DNA of 64,000 bases from Tipula vernalis (GCA_958295665.1 OY282560.1:260719368-260783367), one strand, 5' to 3'. Numbered from the stretch's first letter, positions 46,620 to 58,499 are shown. The notes: generated by a model not told the origin, from the sequence alone. Numbers and translations: made by a program.

Positions 46620-47037
46620 CGAAATTTTGTCTGAACAAATATGTTTATTAAAAATACTGGCATTCACAAACATTTTCGACTTGTTAATCAGAAAAAATGA
46701 AGATTGTGATTGCCAATATTTTTAATATATTTTGTCTATAAAATGCCGAAAGAATCTTATTGATTTAATACAGGCAAACTTTCTCTTTCTATATTTGTTT
46801 GGGCATAAAACACACAGAAATGAGAGGTTTCCTTGAGTTTTTTGATTTGGTGAATTATATAATTCGCTAAGTCAATGCATTCTTGCCTCATACGTAATGT
46901 ATGAAGTTGGAATTGTATTTTTGTAGTTTGGTAGTAGCTACCTGATGAATAGACCGAACTTTTTATTTGTGTGAGCTTGTCAGTAAGAAACCAAACTACC
47001 ATAGAGAAAGCTCAGGGAAAGTTTTCATTTTTTTGGA
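46620..47037. repeat. Diverged repeat flanking the gypsy element on the left
   Basis: GGCATTCACAAACATTTTCG with ACTTGTTAATCAG is the inverse of 55840-55880, while the next part TTTTTAATATATTTTGTCTA, then GCCGAAAGAATCTTATTGAT, is in the same orientation as 55883-55930. So one half is inverted between the two copies. A weaker relative lies inside the hAT-like insertion at about 4540-4640. Confidence 0.65.
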
Positions 47038-47041
47038 GTCG

Positions 47042-48362
47042 TGTAACAATTTTCCATCAAAAGACAGATCATCGTTGCAGACTTACAAGAAGTTACCTGT
47101 TGCAGCTGTTTCAGCCGGCTAGCGTGCAGCGCGTGGGGTGGGTTATTATTTACAGGGCTTCTTGAAAGCTTGAATTGCTGCGGATCTTAAATTTAAAATG
47201 TTGTCACGGGTGCATTATCACTTTACCTACCTATATTACAAAATAATTTAGCAAAAGCTCATGATACCTATCTGATCACAATTAACAAATAAAATCATTA
47301 ATTTCTTCTGAACTTAAAATTTTAATGAAAAGAAAATATTAATAATAATAAAAAAATTCTTAATTTTAATTTACAAAGAACAACAAAATAAATATGGTAC
47401 CTGATGACGATGTAAAGTCATATTATCGAAGTACATATGTATTTTGCCGTTGTTGATGAAGGTTGTTTATGATGGTGTTGTATCATTAATTGAATTTGGT
47501 AATTATTATTAATTCAATCAATGTAATGTTTGTTGTTTTTTTTTCTTAATTGTTGTTGAATTATTATTAAAATTTCTTATTTATTAATTAATTTAATTTA
47601 TTAAAATTAATTATTATTATTATTATAAACAAATTATGAATATACTCATATATTAAACACCTGATTCACTTTTCGTCAATTATTGTCTTTTACGGGGATC
47701 ACTAATAATTGAGTCATTACTTTCACAATTTTGTCCGAACTTAACTATGTTTATTAATTTAATAATATTATTTCGTATTTATTATTTTTTTATTTAAACA
47801 TTATAATTATATAAAACTATCAATATAATTTAAGGAACACGATTCACTGGTTCGTAATCGTAATTTATTGTTTTTTTTATTTTTTTAAGCTTAACGGGTT
47901 TCACAAGTCCACTTTAATACATGTTTTATTATTAATCGAATGTTTATCATTTAATATTATTAATTTTCTTTATGGATCACCTTGTTTTTAGTTTAAATCA
48001 CTTCATTGATTTTAATTCAAATTTTACTATGATTTACATCAATAGTATTGATAAAAAAAACTTTCACAACAATTTGTTTTATATCAAAAAAATATTATCT
48101 GTGGACTTCGATGTGTCCACTTTAGCGATCAAAAATAAACAACCCGGTTTTTTTCTTCTTCATCTACCATCATCATTAATTTCATCATGATTTCCCCTCG
48201 ATCACAGTTACCCTTAGGTCTAGTGTTAGTATTTATTTTATTATTATAATTTATAAAAAAAAATTAACGAAAATTATTATTCCCATACTTGCATGGTGTA
48301 AACTGTAATCTACGAAAAAAAAATCGATACTGGGTGTATCAAAAAAAAATTGTGCGGTCACA
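47042..48362 (-). repeat. 3' LTR of the gypsy element
   Basis: A 1321-base direct repeat of 54419-55737, + strand ends TGTAACAATTTT and GTGCGGTCACA. It differs from the partner by an extra base in two homopolymer runs and one substitution (AAATAAACAACC against AAATAGACAACC near 48135). Confidence 0.95.
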
Positions 48363-48449
48363 AATCGTGGGGCAGACCCAACATCCTGAGAGAGTCTCAA
48401 ATGCCAGGCTCTAATTATTCCAGTTTTAATCAATTAATAATTAATATGT

Positions 48450-51400
48450 TCAACGAATGTCCTTTGAGTGATAAACACCCATAGATTTACCGGTAGGATT
48501 ATGCAGCTCATAAGCAACATTGCCAATTTTCTTAGTTACGAAAGCTTTAATAAATTTCGGAGCAAGTTTTGATGCAAAATTTTCACCAGCGTTACTTTTA
48601 ACAAAATTCCTTACGAAGACTTTTTGACCTGGATAGAATTCACGTACTTTGCTACGCAGATTATATCTGCTAACATTACGGGAATAAGCATCCTTAAGGT
48701 GTCTGGAAACTATTTGCTGAATATTAAACAATCGATCAGAAATGTTGTTGATAACGACATAGTTGTCATTTAATGAATCTAGTTCACGCAAGAGACGATA
48801 CGAAGATCCATGTGTCACCATGTGATGTCCAAAAACGAGGAAAAATGGCGAGAATCCTGTAGCACTATGAACAAAGTTTCTCAGGGAAGAACCAATTTCA
48901 TCTAAATATACATCCCAATCTCGATGATTATCATGCACATATGCACGAATTGCGGAAATGACAGTGCGATTCACTCTCTCTGATGCGTTTGACTGAGGAG
49001 AATAGTTTGGAGTGAATTGATGAGTTACACCGAATTTATTCAGAAAGTCATGCAACATTTGAGACCGAAATTGGGGTCCGTTATCCGAGAACAAAAACTC
49101 AGGCACTCCAAATACATTGAATACACGTTTGCTGAGAAAGTTAACCACATGATGGGCAGATGCTGTGCGTAACGGTTCTAACAATACAAATTTGGTATAC
49201 TTATCCAACACAATGAGTAGGTAAGAATTGCCAGATTTGCTACGCGGATAGGGGCCAAGAAAATCGATGTAAAGTTTTTGAAACGCTGTATTGATTTCAT
49301 GGTAATTTCCCATTACTGGTTTAGTCAAGTAATTTGTAGGTTTTATGGCCTTACAACGTTCGCAATTGGTAACGTATTGCCGGACGTCTCTTGACATGGT
49401 GGTCCAATGAAATTGTCGTCTCAATAATTCTAAAGTTTTCTCATAACCCATATGTGAACTGCTAGGTGGATTATGAGCTTGCACTATTAATGAGTTTGTA
49501 AGGGACTGAGGAACTACCAGTTTCCAGTGAGAAAACTCAATATTATCACAATCATTATAATTTGATGGAAGAATGAATAGTTTTCCGTCATTAACCTTGA
49601 AGTTGGTCTTGGGGTTGGTTGATTGTTGAAGAACAAATAATTTCTTCAAATAATCAGCTTCAGAAAATGCAGGTGAGTCTAAGTCGATATGAAGAGGTGG
49701 AATTTTCAGGTCATTATCCAGATTTACAGAAGGACTTAAAGAATCGATATTAGATCGCGATAGACTGTCAGGTACTATGTTGAGAGAACCTTTGCGGTAT
49801 TCAATATTAAAATTAAACCCTTGCAACTTTAGGCTCCATCTCGCTAGACGTCCTGACAAGTCTCTCTGCTCCATTAACCACTTTAAACTTGAATGGTCGG
49901 TGATGATGGTGAATGAATACCCTTCAACATACGGTCTAAATTTTTTGACGCTCATAACCGCAGCGAGACATTCAAGCTCAGTCACGCTGTATTTCTTTTG
50001 TGCAGAGTTCAATTTATGAGAAAAGAAAGCAATAGGATACTCACCTTCATCATCCGTCTTCTGGAATAGCACGCTACCAATTCCACAACTGCTAGCATCG
50101 CACTGAATATAAAATTGCTTATTGAAATTTGGATTTCGAAGGACTGGCGCAGAAGTCAAAGCCGTCTTAAGACGTTTAAATGCATCAACTGCCTGATCGG
50201 ACCAAACCATCTTCTGATTCTTTTTGAGAAGGTCGGTAAGTGGAGCAGCAATACCAGCATAATTAGATATAAAACACTGGTACCACCCCGACAATCCCAA
50301 AAATCGTCTAAGTTGTTTCACCGTTGTTGGTTGAGGGTAGCTCGAGATGGCTTCTATTTTGTCGGGATCCATGCGAATCGTCCCATTTCCAATCACATGA
50401 CCGAGGTACTTTGTTTCTGTCATGACGAACTGGCTTTTCTCCACATTGATTGTCAAATTTGCGCGACGCAAGTGTTGAGCAACTTGAAATAAAAGAGTAA
50501 AGTGTTCTTCCAATGTGGCAGAAACAACAAGAAGATCGTCCAGGTAAACGAAGACCCGGTCATGCAACTGGTGAGGGATCACGCGATGCATCAACCGACA
50601 GAGCGATTGAGGAGCATTACACAGGCCGAAAGGCATCACTGTAAACTGATACAGTGGCCTTCCGGGCACCGTGAACGCAGTTTTATCTCGAGAATTGATC
50701 TCCAACGGGATTTGCCAAAAGGCATCTTTAAGATCAATAGAGGAAATGTATTTAGTTTGGTCTAGACGACTTAGTAAACCGTTTATCCAAGGCAGAGGGT
50801 ACGCATCTTTTGTAGTTACTTCGTTAAGTTTCCTCGCATCAAGGCACAATCTAACCTTTCCAGTCGATTTTTTCCGCACGAGAGTAATGGGCGACGACCA
50901 AGAACTTTGGCTTTCTTCAATTACGCCAAGTATTAGCATCCTTTCGATTTCGGAGTCAAGGTCTTTTTGTACTGCCGGCGAAATCGGATAATACCGTTGT
51001 TTAACTGGTTTTGCGTCCTTGATGTCAATGACATGAGTTATAAGACTAGTGCGACCCAATCCTTCTTTAACGGAACATGGGAAAAGTGAAATTAAGTGAG
51101 CAAGCTGGGATTCCTCATAAACTGATAATTTGTGACGATTTGTGGAAGGTGAACCATTAGAAAGCTCTTGAATTTCTTCTACCACAATAGGTTTTAATCC
51201 GAAAAGCTCCCAAAAGTCAATGCGCAAGTAAAGAGGTTGGGTAAGACTTGGGGCAATATGAATTCTCATAGTTTTCTTTTTCCCCAAATAGGTGATAGGA
51301 ATGAGTATATGTCCAAAAACACGATTTTTCTCACCGCTAGCCGTATTTAGAAAACAAGGAAGATTATTAAATTTAAAAAGAGGATGGTTTAAAAATTTTT

Positions 51401-51539
51401 CCGAACCTAACCCTAGCACCGTAATGTTAGCACCACTGTCTAACAACCCCTTATAAAGCGCACCATCTAAAATTACATCGGCGTAAAGTCGTCTATCTTC
51501 ATGAACATTGAATAAGGAACCTACAACTTTCTTTTTCAA
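48450..51539 (-). CDS. pol: Pol polyprotein: protease, RT, RNase H, integrase
   Basis: The 1029-codon frame is uninterrupted. In order: aspartic protease LLDSGANITVLG (about residue 32), reverse transcriptase with SSIDLKDAFWQIPL and catalytic VYLDDLLV, RNase H with IQCDASSCGIGSVL and ITDHSSLKWL, integrase zinc domain H-x-H plus CERC (about 680-725), catalytic core DFLGPY, SDNGPQF and SERVNRT, and a C-terminal GPY/F-like region. All catalytic residues are present. The first codon here is TTG, not a real start: the same frame stays open upstream into gag, in the -1 frame relative to gag, so expression by -1 frameshifting is expected. Only 87 bases separate its stop from the 3' LTR, leaving no room for env. 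Confidence 0.95.
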   Translation of the reverse strand: MKKKVVGSLFNVHEDRRLYADVILDGALYKGLLDSGANITVLGLGSEKFLNHPLFKFNNLPCFLNTASGEKNRVFGHILIPITYLGKKKTMRIHIAPSLTQPLYLRIDFWELFGLKPIVVEEIQELSNGSPSTNRHKLSVYEESQLAHLISLFPCSVKEGLGRTSLITHVIDIKDAKPVKQRYYPISPAVQKDLDSEIERMLILGVIEESQSSWSSPITLVRKKSTGKVRLCLDARKLNEVTTKDAYPLPWINGLLSRLDQTKYISSIDLKDAFWQIPLEINSRDKTAFTVPGRPLYQFTVMPFGLCNAPQSLCRLMHRVIPHQLHDRVFVYLDDLLVVSATLEEHFTLLFQVAQHLRRANLTINVEKSQFVMTETKYLGHVIGNGTIRMDPDKIEAISSYPQPTTVKQLRRFLGLSGWYQCFISNYAGIAAPLTDLLKKNQKMVWSDQAVDAFKRLKTALTSAPVLRNPNFNKQFYIQCDASSCGIGSVLFQKTDDEGEYPIAFFSHKLNSAQKKYSVTELECLAAVMSVKKFRPYVEGYSFTIITDHSSLKWLMEQRDLSGRLARWSLKLQGFNFNIEYRKGSLNIVPDSLSRSNIDSLSPSVNLDNDLKIPPLHIDLDSPAFSEADYLKKLFVLQQSTNPKTNFKVNDGKLFILPSNYNDCDNIEFSHWKLVVPQSLTNSLIVQAHNPPSSSHMGYEKTLELLRRQFHWTTMSRDVRQYVTNCERCKAIKPTNYLTKPVMGNYHEINTAFQKLYIDFLGPYPRSKSGNSYLLIVLDKYTKFVLLEPLRTASAHHVVNFLSKRVFNVFGVPEFLFSDNGPQFRSQMLHDFLNKFGVTHQFTPNYSPQSNASERVNRTVISAIRAYVHDNHRDWDVYLDEIGSSLRNFVHSATGFSPFFLVFGHHMVTHGSSYRLLRELDSLNDNYVVINNISDRLFNIQQIVSRHLKDAYSRNVSRYNLRSKVREFYPGQKVFVRNFVKSNAGENFASKLAPKFIKAFVTKKIGNVAYELHNPTGKSMGVYHSKDIR

Positions 51540-51736
51540 ATGCTTTTTAAATGTCCAGTAACACCGAGATCTAGAGGTTGACTTGATTAAAGGACTAATT
51601 TGGTTTTGGTTATATTTTTGTTGAATAGCAACCTGACACGTAGGATTTTCATTAGGTGAGGTAATGTTTCTTAAATTAGTAGTTTCATTATTTGAGGAAC
51701 TACAAACCTCTTTACGATTTATGGGATTATTGAAAC

Positions 51737-53503
51737 TTATTTCCTCCGGAGAAGTTCGGGGCAGGTATTGCTCGCCGCTTCTTCGACTGATTTCCTGGAA
51801 ATACTGGGATGGAAATGAACGCCTCCAGGCTGCTTCATTTCCGGCATTTGGTTTCCCGAAACATTATTCTGACAAGTCATACAGTTTGGTCTAGTTGTAT
51901 TCGGTTGACCACAACCATAACAATAAACTTCAGTTTTTCGATAATTTGAAAAATTGGGTACATGGTTCGGTTCTCTGTTGATACCACAAACACTGTGTTC
52001 TCTATCAATAGGAGCGTGCGATGCGTAATATGGAAAATTATTTGTATTTAACGAAGCTTGTGGTTCACTAACTACTTGACGTGTGGAGTTTGAAGAACCT
52101 TGATTACACATTTCACCGTAGTTATGGGGCGCGAGCTCATTTATTGTGTATCTTCGTTGAGCTTTTTGTTCATTCAAACGCTTCCAAGCATCCTCTATAT
52201 CGATACATTTATTTACAAGGATGCCTACTGACTCGAAATGTTCACCAGCTAATCGGGATTGAAGTGAGAAACTCATATTTTCTCGTAAAATAGGATATAA
52301 TTGATTGTCCGATAAAGGTTCCCCTAAAGATAACGAATCGCTAAGTATGGCAGAATAAAATTCTTTAAAGGATTCTGATGGTTTCTGTTTTCTTGCAAAT
52401 ATAGATTGCAGAACTTCTAGATCGGATCGCCGATTCTGGAAACGAAGTAGGAATGCTGCTTTAAGTTCTTGCCATGTGACGTCACCTCGCCGTTCGATAA
52501 ACGACCAATACCAGTCCCAAGCCGTTTTTCGCAATAACACATTCAGATCATCCACTAATCGATGGAGCGGTACATTGTTTGAATTAGCTAAACGTTCTAC
52601 TCGAAATAAAAATCTTTCGGCGGGCTGGGAGGTAGAGGACCCGTCAAACTGTATATTCCATTTATGTGGTGGGGTATAATTTACTTTTTCGTTTTCTTTT
52701 GTGATGTAATTAGAAGAATTTTGCGATGTTTTAGCAAACTGAACATTAGGCATTGGTTTCGTATTGTCAACGATAGGCGTAGTAGTTAATCGGGTATTTA
52801 GATTGGGAATAACAAACGATGTATTTGGTGTATCAACTAGTGATAATCTACGAGAAAGCTCCTTGAAAAGGGTAATATCAGCTTGTGACGCGGAAATATT
52901 CGGAAGTGGAACTTGCCCCGTTTCTTGTTTTGAATGTGAAGGAACCTCTGGTTGCATCGCTGGTCCTTCCAATTCATTAAATTTTTCAGTTGGTGTATCG
53001 GTGTCAAGATTTTCCTTACCTTCAAATTCAGACAATGCTTGATTCAAAGATTGTTCCAAATCATCTGGTGGATTTTCTGTTCTCGTAGCCTGTAGGATTT
53101 TTAATAGTTTGAGACATGAATCTACGACCGCAGTTGCTTGAGTTACAAGTGTAGGGGACGAACAAGCCAATCGTTTAGCACGATGGAAAATTAACAGAAG
53201 TCTGGAACTAAGACGAGAAAACAACTCATCGGTTCGATTGTTGAACATCGTAAGCAAATCGTTTTTTAGATCAGAGCATGCTGCCAAACAAAATTGAAGC
53301 TCCTTCTTCGGAGATTTCCGTGCAGCCAAATGAGCTCTCTCAGGACGTTGTTTGGTACCTTCGCTTTCTTGATGGTAAGCGTCTTCTAACGCAGTGAGCT
53401 GGGCTCTTCCGTAACCAGAAATTTCTCGAATTGTACATTCGACTGTTATTTCATCCAATGTCAGGTATTCAATATCAATGGGTAGTTCAATATTTTTTGC
53501 CAT
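51737..53503 (-). CDS. gag: Gag polyprotein of the gypsy element
   Basis: Structural capsid and RNA-binding protein that packages the element's RNA. The frame opens further upstream, but the ATG at 53503 (MAKNIELPIDIEYLTLD) is preferred because its context is ACCATGG. Length from there is 588 residues. Capsid-like sequence is in the middle: WNIQFDGSSTSQPAERFLF, then WYWSFIERRGDVTWQELKAA and FARKQKPSESFKEFY. Near residue 527 the cysteines CYGC and CMTC form a C-x2-C-x9-C-x2-C zinc site instead of a CCHC knuckle, as in other insect gypsy-type gags (recollection). The 3' end overlaps the pol frame by at least 100 bases. Confidence 0.93.
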   Translation of the reverse strand: MAKNIELPIDIEYLTLDEITVECTIREISGYGRAQLTALEDAYHQESEGTKQRPERAHLAARKSPKKELQFCLAACSDLKNDLLTMFNNRTDELFSRLSSRLLLIFHRAKRLACSSPTLVTQATAVVDSCLKLLKILQATRTENPPDDLEQSLNQALSEFEGKENLDTDTPTEKFNELEGPAMQPEVPSHSKQETGQVPLPNISASQADITLFKELSRRLSLVDTPNTSFVIPNLNTRLTTTPIVDNTKPMPNVQFAKTSQNSSNYITKENEKVNYTPPHKWNIQFDGSSTSQPAERFLFRVERLANSNNVPLHRLVDDLNVLLRKTAWDWYWSFIERRGDVTWQELKAAFLLRFQNRRSDLEVLQSIFARKQKPSESFKEFYSAILSDSLSLGEPLSDNQLYPILRENMSFSLQSRLAGEHFESVGILVNKCIDIEDAWKRLNEQKAQRRYTINELAPHNYGEMCNQGSSNSTRQVVSEPQASLNTNNFPYYASHAPIDREHSVCGINREPNHVPNFSNYRKTEVYCYGCGQPNTTRPNCMTCQNNVSGNQMPEMKQPGGVHFHPSISRKSVEEAASNTCPELLRRK

Positions 53504-54399
53504 GGTATTAATAATAAAAAAATAAAATGTAGTAATGAAAGTATGGGAACAAGAACTTTGCCAATTCACATAAAAATTGAATATTGAATTAAATGTTAGC
53601 TTATAAATAAAATATATAATATATATAGTAAAAAAAATTAGTAATATAATTTGTTAAATTTAACTGTAATAATTATTTAAATCCTTGAAAAATTTTAATT
53701 CAATCAATTAAATTTTTTCGTTTTTTTTTTTTTTTTAGAAAACTTAATTAATTAGAAATTATACAAAAAAAATATAGAAATACTCGTAGTTATAATTATT
53801 ATTAAATTATCAAATATAGGTAGACTCAGTAATATGCGACCCGCAACAACAGTATATTTGCTTCAATCAATAATTTTTAACATACGATCACCTATTGCGC
53901 AACTCTAATCCTGGTAAAATTTAAGGTCATCAGATTAACTCAATAAAAAAAAATACATAATGTAGAAATAAAATGATGTTCAAATTACAGAACGATGTTG
54001 CACAACAGCGGAAAAACCAAAAAAAATTAAATAAAATGATTAATCAAAAATCTAGAAATCAACAAATATTCAAATTTAAAACTTAAATAGCTTCTAGACT
54101 ATCCATAATCTTTACACTCTACTGTTATGATTGAAACAAAATAATCCCCATTAATAAAAAAAATGAATAAATTAAAGATAAGAAAAAATATATATGTATA
54201 TGTATATGAAATGATATCAAACCGTCAAACGGGAATCATTTCAGTTATACTATATTCAATACAAATCAATACAATTTTGTTGCAAAAATTTAAGCATAAA
54301 TGCGACCTTCATTTGAAATCAAAACGGCCAAGGCCGGAAACAACGTGGTGCATTATCCCAAATAAAGTACAAATAAATATTAACATCATATGCATTACC
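53504..54399 (-). other. 5' leader of the gypsy element
   Basis: About 0.9 kb between the primer site and gag, very A/T-rich with homopolymers and no ORF of note. Such leaders usually carry the packaging signal; none can be recognised by eye. Confidence 0.7.
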
Positions 54400-54417
54400 G
54401 CTATCGTTTGGGCGCCA
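54400..54417 (-). other. Primer-binding site, lysine-tRNA type
   Basis: On the - strand TGGCGCCCAAACGATAGC stands one base after the 5' LTR end. TGGCGCC is the start of primer sites complementary to the 3' end of tRNA-Lys. Later bases match less well, so the exact tRNA is uncertain. Confidence 0.7.
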
Positions 54418-54418
54418 C

Positions 54419-55737
54419 TGTAACAATTTTCCATCAAAAGACAGATCATCGTTGCAGACTTACAAGAAGTTACCTGTTGCAGCTGTTTCAGCCGGCTAGC
54501 GTGCAGCGCGTGGGGTGGGTTATTATTTACAGGGCTTCTTGAAAGCTTGAATTGCTGCGGATCTTAAATTTAAAATGTTGTCACGGGTGCATTATCACTT
54601 TACCTACCTATATTACAAAATAATTTAGCAAAAGCTCATGATACCTATCTGATCACAATTAACAAATAAAATCATTAATTTCTTCTGAACTTAAAATTTT
54701 AATGAAAAGAAAATATTAATAATAATAAAAAAATTCTTAATTTTAATTTACAAAGAACAACAAAATAAATATGGTACCTGATGACGATGTAAAGTCATAT
54801 TATCGAAGTACATATGTATTTTGCCGTTGTTGATGAAGGTTGTTTATGATGGTGTTGTATCATTAATTGAATTTGGTAATTATTATTAATTCAATCAATG
54901 TAATGTTTGTTGTTTTTTTTTCTTAATTGTTGTTGAATTATTATTAAAATTTCTTATTTATTAATTAATTTAATTTATTAAAATTAATTATTATTATTAT
55001 TATAAACAAATTATGAATATACTCATATATTAAACACCTGATTCACTTTTCGTCAATTATTGTCTTTTACGGGGATCACTAATAATTGAGTCATTACTTT
55101 CACAATTTTGTCCGAACTTAACTATGTTTATTAATTTAATAATATTATTTCGTATTTATTATTTTTTTATTTAAACATTATAATTATATAAAACTATCAA
55201 TATAATTTAAGGAACACGATTCACTGGTTCGTAATCGTAATTTATTGTTTTTTTTATTTTTTTAAGCTTAACGGGTTTCACAAGTCCACTTTAATACATG
55301 TTTTATTATTAATCGAATGTTTATCATTTAATATTATTAATTTTCTTTATGGATCACCTTGTTTTTAGTTTAAATCACTTCATTGATTTTAATTCAAATT
55401 TTACTATGATTTACATCAATAGTATTGATAAAAAAAACTTTCACAACAATTTGTTTTATATCAAAAAAATATTATCTGTGGACTTCGATGTGTCCACTTT
55501 AGCGATCAAAAATAGACAACCCGGTTTTTTCTTCTTCATCTACCATCATCATTAATTTCATCATGATTTCCCCTCGATCACAGTTACCCTTAGGTCTAGT
55601 GTTAGTATTTATTTTATTATTATAATTTATAAAAAAAAATTAACGAAAATTATTATTCCCATACTTGCATGGTGTAAACTGTAATCTACGAAAAAAAAAT
55701 CGATACTGGGTGTATCAAAAAAAATTGTGCGGTCACA
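54419..55737 (-). repeat. 5' LTR of the gypsy element
   Basis: A 1319-base partner of the 3' LTR. Transcription would start inside it and run toward lower coordinates. The promoter could not be placed in this AT-rich sequence. Confidence 0.95.
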
Positions 55738-58499
55738 GTCGACACACTTTGTATTGAACTCGGGTTAAAGTACGGGGAGGATTTTGATATTTCTACTTTT
55801 TTTTGGTTTATAAATGATTTATAAATGATTGGCCTCTTCATTTTTCTGATTAACAAGTCGAAAATGTTTGTGAATGCCATTATTTTTAATATATTTTGTC
55901 TATAAACAGCCGAAAGAATCTTATTGATTTAAAATTTTGTTAAAAAAATATGATTTATTTCAAGTTACCTGATGAAGAGACATTTCATTAATTTTGAGTT
56001 GAAGTACAGGCCGAAGTGTAAACAGAGCATTGTTATTGCGTTCACGCTATTGATTCTTAATTCAAGAAAGTTACAAAATGATGATCCAAACCTATTCTCT
56101 CTCAGGACCGGCCACAGGGTGGTTCAGTAGATGTAAGGCACTCGTGTCCTCTGACTGATAAGGCCTCGAGTAATTTGACAAGCCAAGAAAAACTATGGTT
56201 TGCACAAGGATTTACAGTTGTGAAAATTTGAAAAATTATACATAAAAAAATTGAAATCAAAAATCGTAATAACCACTGTGAAATAAATTTTGCTACAAAC
56301 AGAAAATGTTTGTTTGTTATTGCTGGCAAAACTACCTTTGCCTTTCACCGCTTTTTAGCAAAAAGGCTGGTCCTATACTCTGTATAGGGTTAATGAAAAT
56401 ATCAGCACCTAAACGACCTTATTTACGAGATAAATAATGACAAACTTCATTTTTTCATTAATTCGACCTTTGATTTGAATAATTTCAAGTTTTTCCTTAT
56501 TTTCAGATTTAGTATCGACTAGACATGAACCTTACAACTTTTATTTTTTAGATGTTGTTAAAAAAGACAGTGAGATTTTGGTACTGTAATGGGTATTACT
56601 TTAAAGTGTAGCAATCAAATTAACCTATTAACCGATTAATCGAGGTTTGTGCATTATTTTTTTTATGTCTATTAAGTATATTTCGATGAAACACATTAAT
56701 AGGCAAAATCTAATCAAAATTTCCAAAATTTTATTCAACAAAATTCTTATTTTACGAGTACTTGAAAATGACATTAAATGAACAATTCGCGGTTGTTGAA
56801 ATCCGTTCCTAACCTAAACTCAGTTGAGGAAAATAATTTGCCAGACTTCCAAAGAATACAAGTTGCTTGCATTTGAATCTCAATCGAACAAATACAATAA
56901 ACAAGCTAAACAAAGCACCAAAATCAGACAGGAGACAAACTAACAATTGAGAATATCAAAGAGTTTTGAGACAATTGAGAATATCAAAGAGATGAATACT
57001 GAGATATACCAAAGTGATGATTGGTTGTTTTTAGAACGAATCATCGTTGAGATAGAATTTTAACACCATATTTTCGTTATAAATAGGTCAATATAAGCCG
57101 ACATTTTTTGTAACAATCGTTTGGGTGCGGGTTAATGGACCACCACATTCTCTAAAAAGCATCCAACGCAAATGTGTAGTCGCGTTTGAATTTCGAATGG
57201 AATCCGGATGGCAGTAAATAGACTTTGCAGATTGAGAGATATTTTTCAAGACGATTTTTTCGACTCTCAAAAATTTTGGACAAATTACTAGTTAAAATAA
57301 AATTGAAATCTTTTTTGATGTTGTTTGCGTTCGGACAAATTCTCCACGTGACAAGCGAATAGCAAAATTTAAATCGGATTAAATACAGTATCGGAATTTC
57401 TTCAACATCAGTGTTCGAATCTTTGATTATTCTAGTCGAATTTCTTATTACGTTTTAAATTTTAAAACTAAAAATAATAAGGCAATTAATCGATTAAAGC
57501 GAATCTATTAATCGCAAATACGATTAATAAGATTAATTAATTATTCGGATAACCCTAACCGAATTTGCCTTTAGAATCCTCTTGTTAGGGGTAACGAAAT
57601 AAGGTCACAGGAATTAATATCATAAAAAATGGAATTAGAATCGAGAAAAATGGAAATCAAACACGTACATTGTCGGTCAGAACATTTCAAGCTTATGGAA
57701 TTGTTTATAAATTTCCTTGTCAAATTTTTTCATTTGAAAAGCCTGCGTCATGCAAATTGATTATTTTTTATACGTCCTCGCTAATTAGATCATCGAACGC
57801 CACATCATTTGCAACTTGCACTGTTTCCGCAACGATGGAGCGTAACTGCTACAGAATTTTCATATTCTTTAAGAAAAATTTTATTTCAAACACCTTTGGA
57901 AACTTTGATTAATGTATCATGTATGTGAATCTCCGAAATATTAACGAAAATAGATGAAAATAAGAAACAGAGACAAAACCAAAATTTTTGAATTTTTGCT
58001 ATTCCTGTTTATGTTTTTTTCATGTTGTAAAATATTTTTTTTGTATTTTAAAAAAAGAGCGTTATATCGAAACAGCGTTGTAAGAGGGCGCGTTGTATGA
58101 GGTGTATATGTACTTTGATTTGAAATCACATAATTTATATTTAGTAGCAATAAAGACTTATCTCCAACTTAAATTAAATGAGTTTTCTTCTATTTTCGAT
58201 TGGCATAGAAAAAAAAATTTAAATCAAATCTAATATTAGTAATTTGTTGAATGACGGTACTGGTGTTGGGATGTTCTAGCGTTACAATTTTCAATAGAGA
58301 GATAGATATTCTATAGAGTTTTTGTGTCATTTTGTGTTGTATTCTCATAAATCCGAAAAAAAATTACATTAAGGTTAATCAATTTCAAAATTGTAAATAG
58401 TTAATTATTAGACTTATTGTCATAGCATTTAAGAAAAATCCTTTCCGGTTGCAATACAAATGTTTTTTGGTTGTTTGAAATATTTGAATATCAGGGGTG
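55738..58499. other. Right flank of the gypsy element, repeat debris
   Basis: No coding gene recognised. 55800-55930 is a relative of 46620-47037. Octamers ATTAATCG and CGATTAA recur at 56630 and 57483-57545, and the end ATTATTCGGATAACCCTAA (about 57541) resembles the hAT-like terminus at 4735. ACAATTGAGAATATCAAAGA is duplicated at about 56943 and 56972. Confidence 0.4.
55800..55930 (+). repeat. Diverged repeat flanking the gypsy element on the right
   Basis: GATTGGCCTCTTCATTTTTC with CTGATTAACAAG, then TTTGTCTATAAACAGCCG and AAAGAATCTTATTGAT, is similar in order to about 4540-4640 (GTATTGGCCTCTTTATTTTT and onward) and to both halves of 46654-46765, the first half inverted there. Confidence 0.65.

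Larger units (their letters stand above)
47042..55737 (-). mobile_element. Complete, young Ty3/gypsy LTR retrotransposon
   Basis: Two long LTRs (47042-48362 and 54419-55737) flank an internal region with gag and pol on the - strand and no env. The 4-base GTCG target duplication lies at 47038-47041 and 55738-55741. LTRs begin TG and end CA and differ by only a few bases, mostly A-run lengths, so the insertion is recent. A lysine-tRNA-type primer site adjoins the right LTR. Both ORFs are open, so this copy could be autonomous. Long LTRs without env recall the Osvaldo group, but the clade is inferred. Confidence 0.95.

Noticed and set aside
48363..48449. Possible env gene in the gypsy element
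   Set aside because: Only 87 bases lie between the pol stop and the 3' LTR, so there is no room for one.
49777..50991. Open frames on the + strand over the gypsy pol gene (for example 50115-50492 and 50671-50991)
   Set aside because: They lie antisense to clear, motif-bearing pol coding sequence and show no family motifs.
52081..53042. Open + frames antisense to gypsy gag
   Set aside because: Shadows of the gag reading frame with no recognisable protein features.
56101..56170. tRNA-like stretch GGTGGTTCAGTAGATGTAAG
   Set aside because: An A-box-like start is present but there is no B box at the right distance and no cloverleaf.
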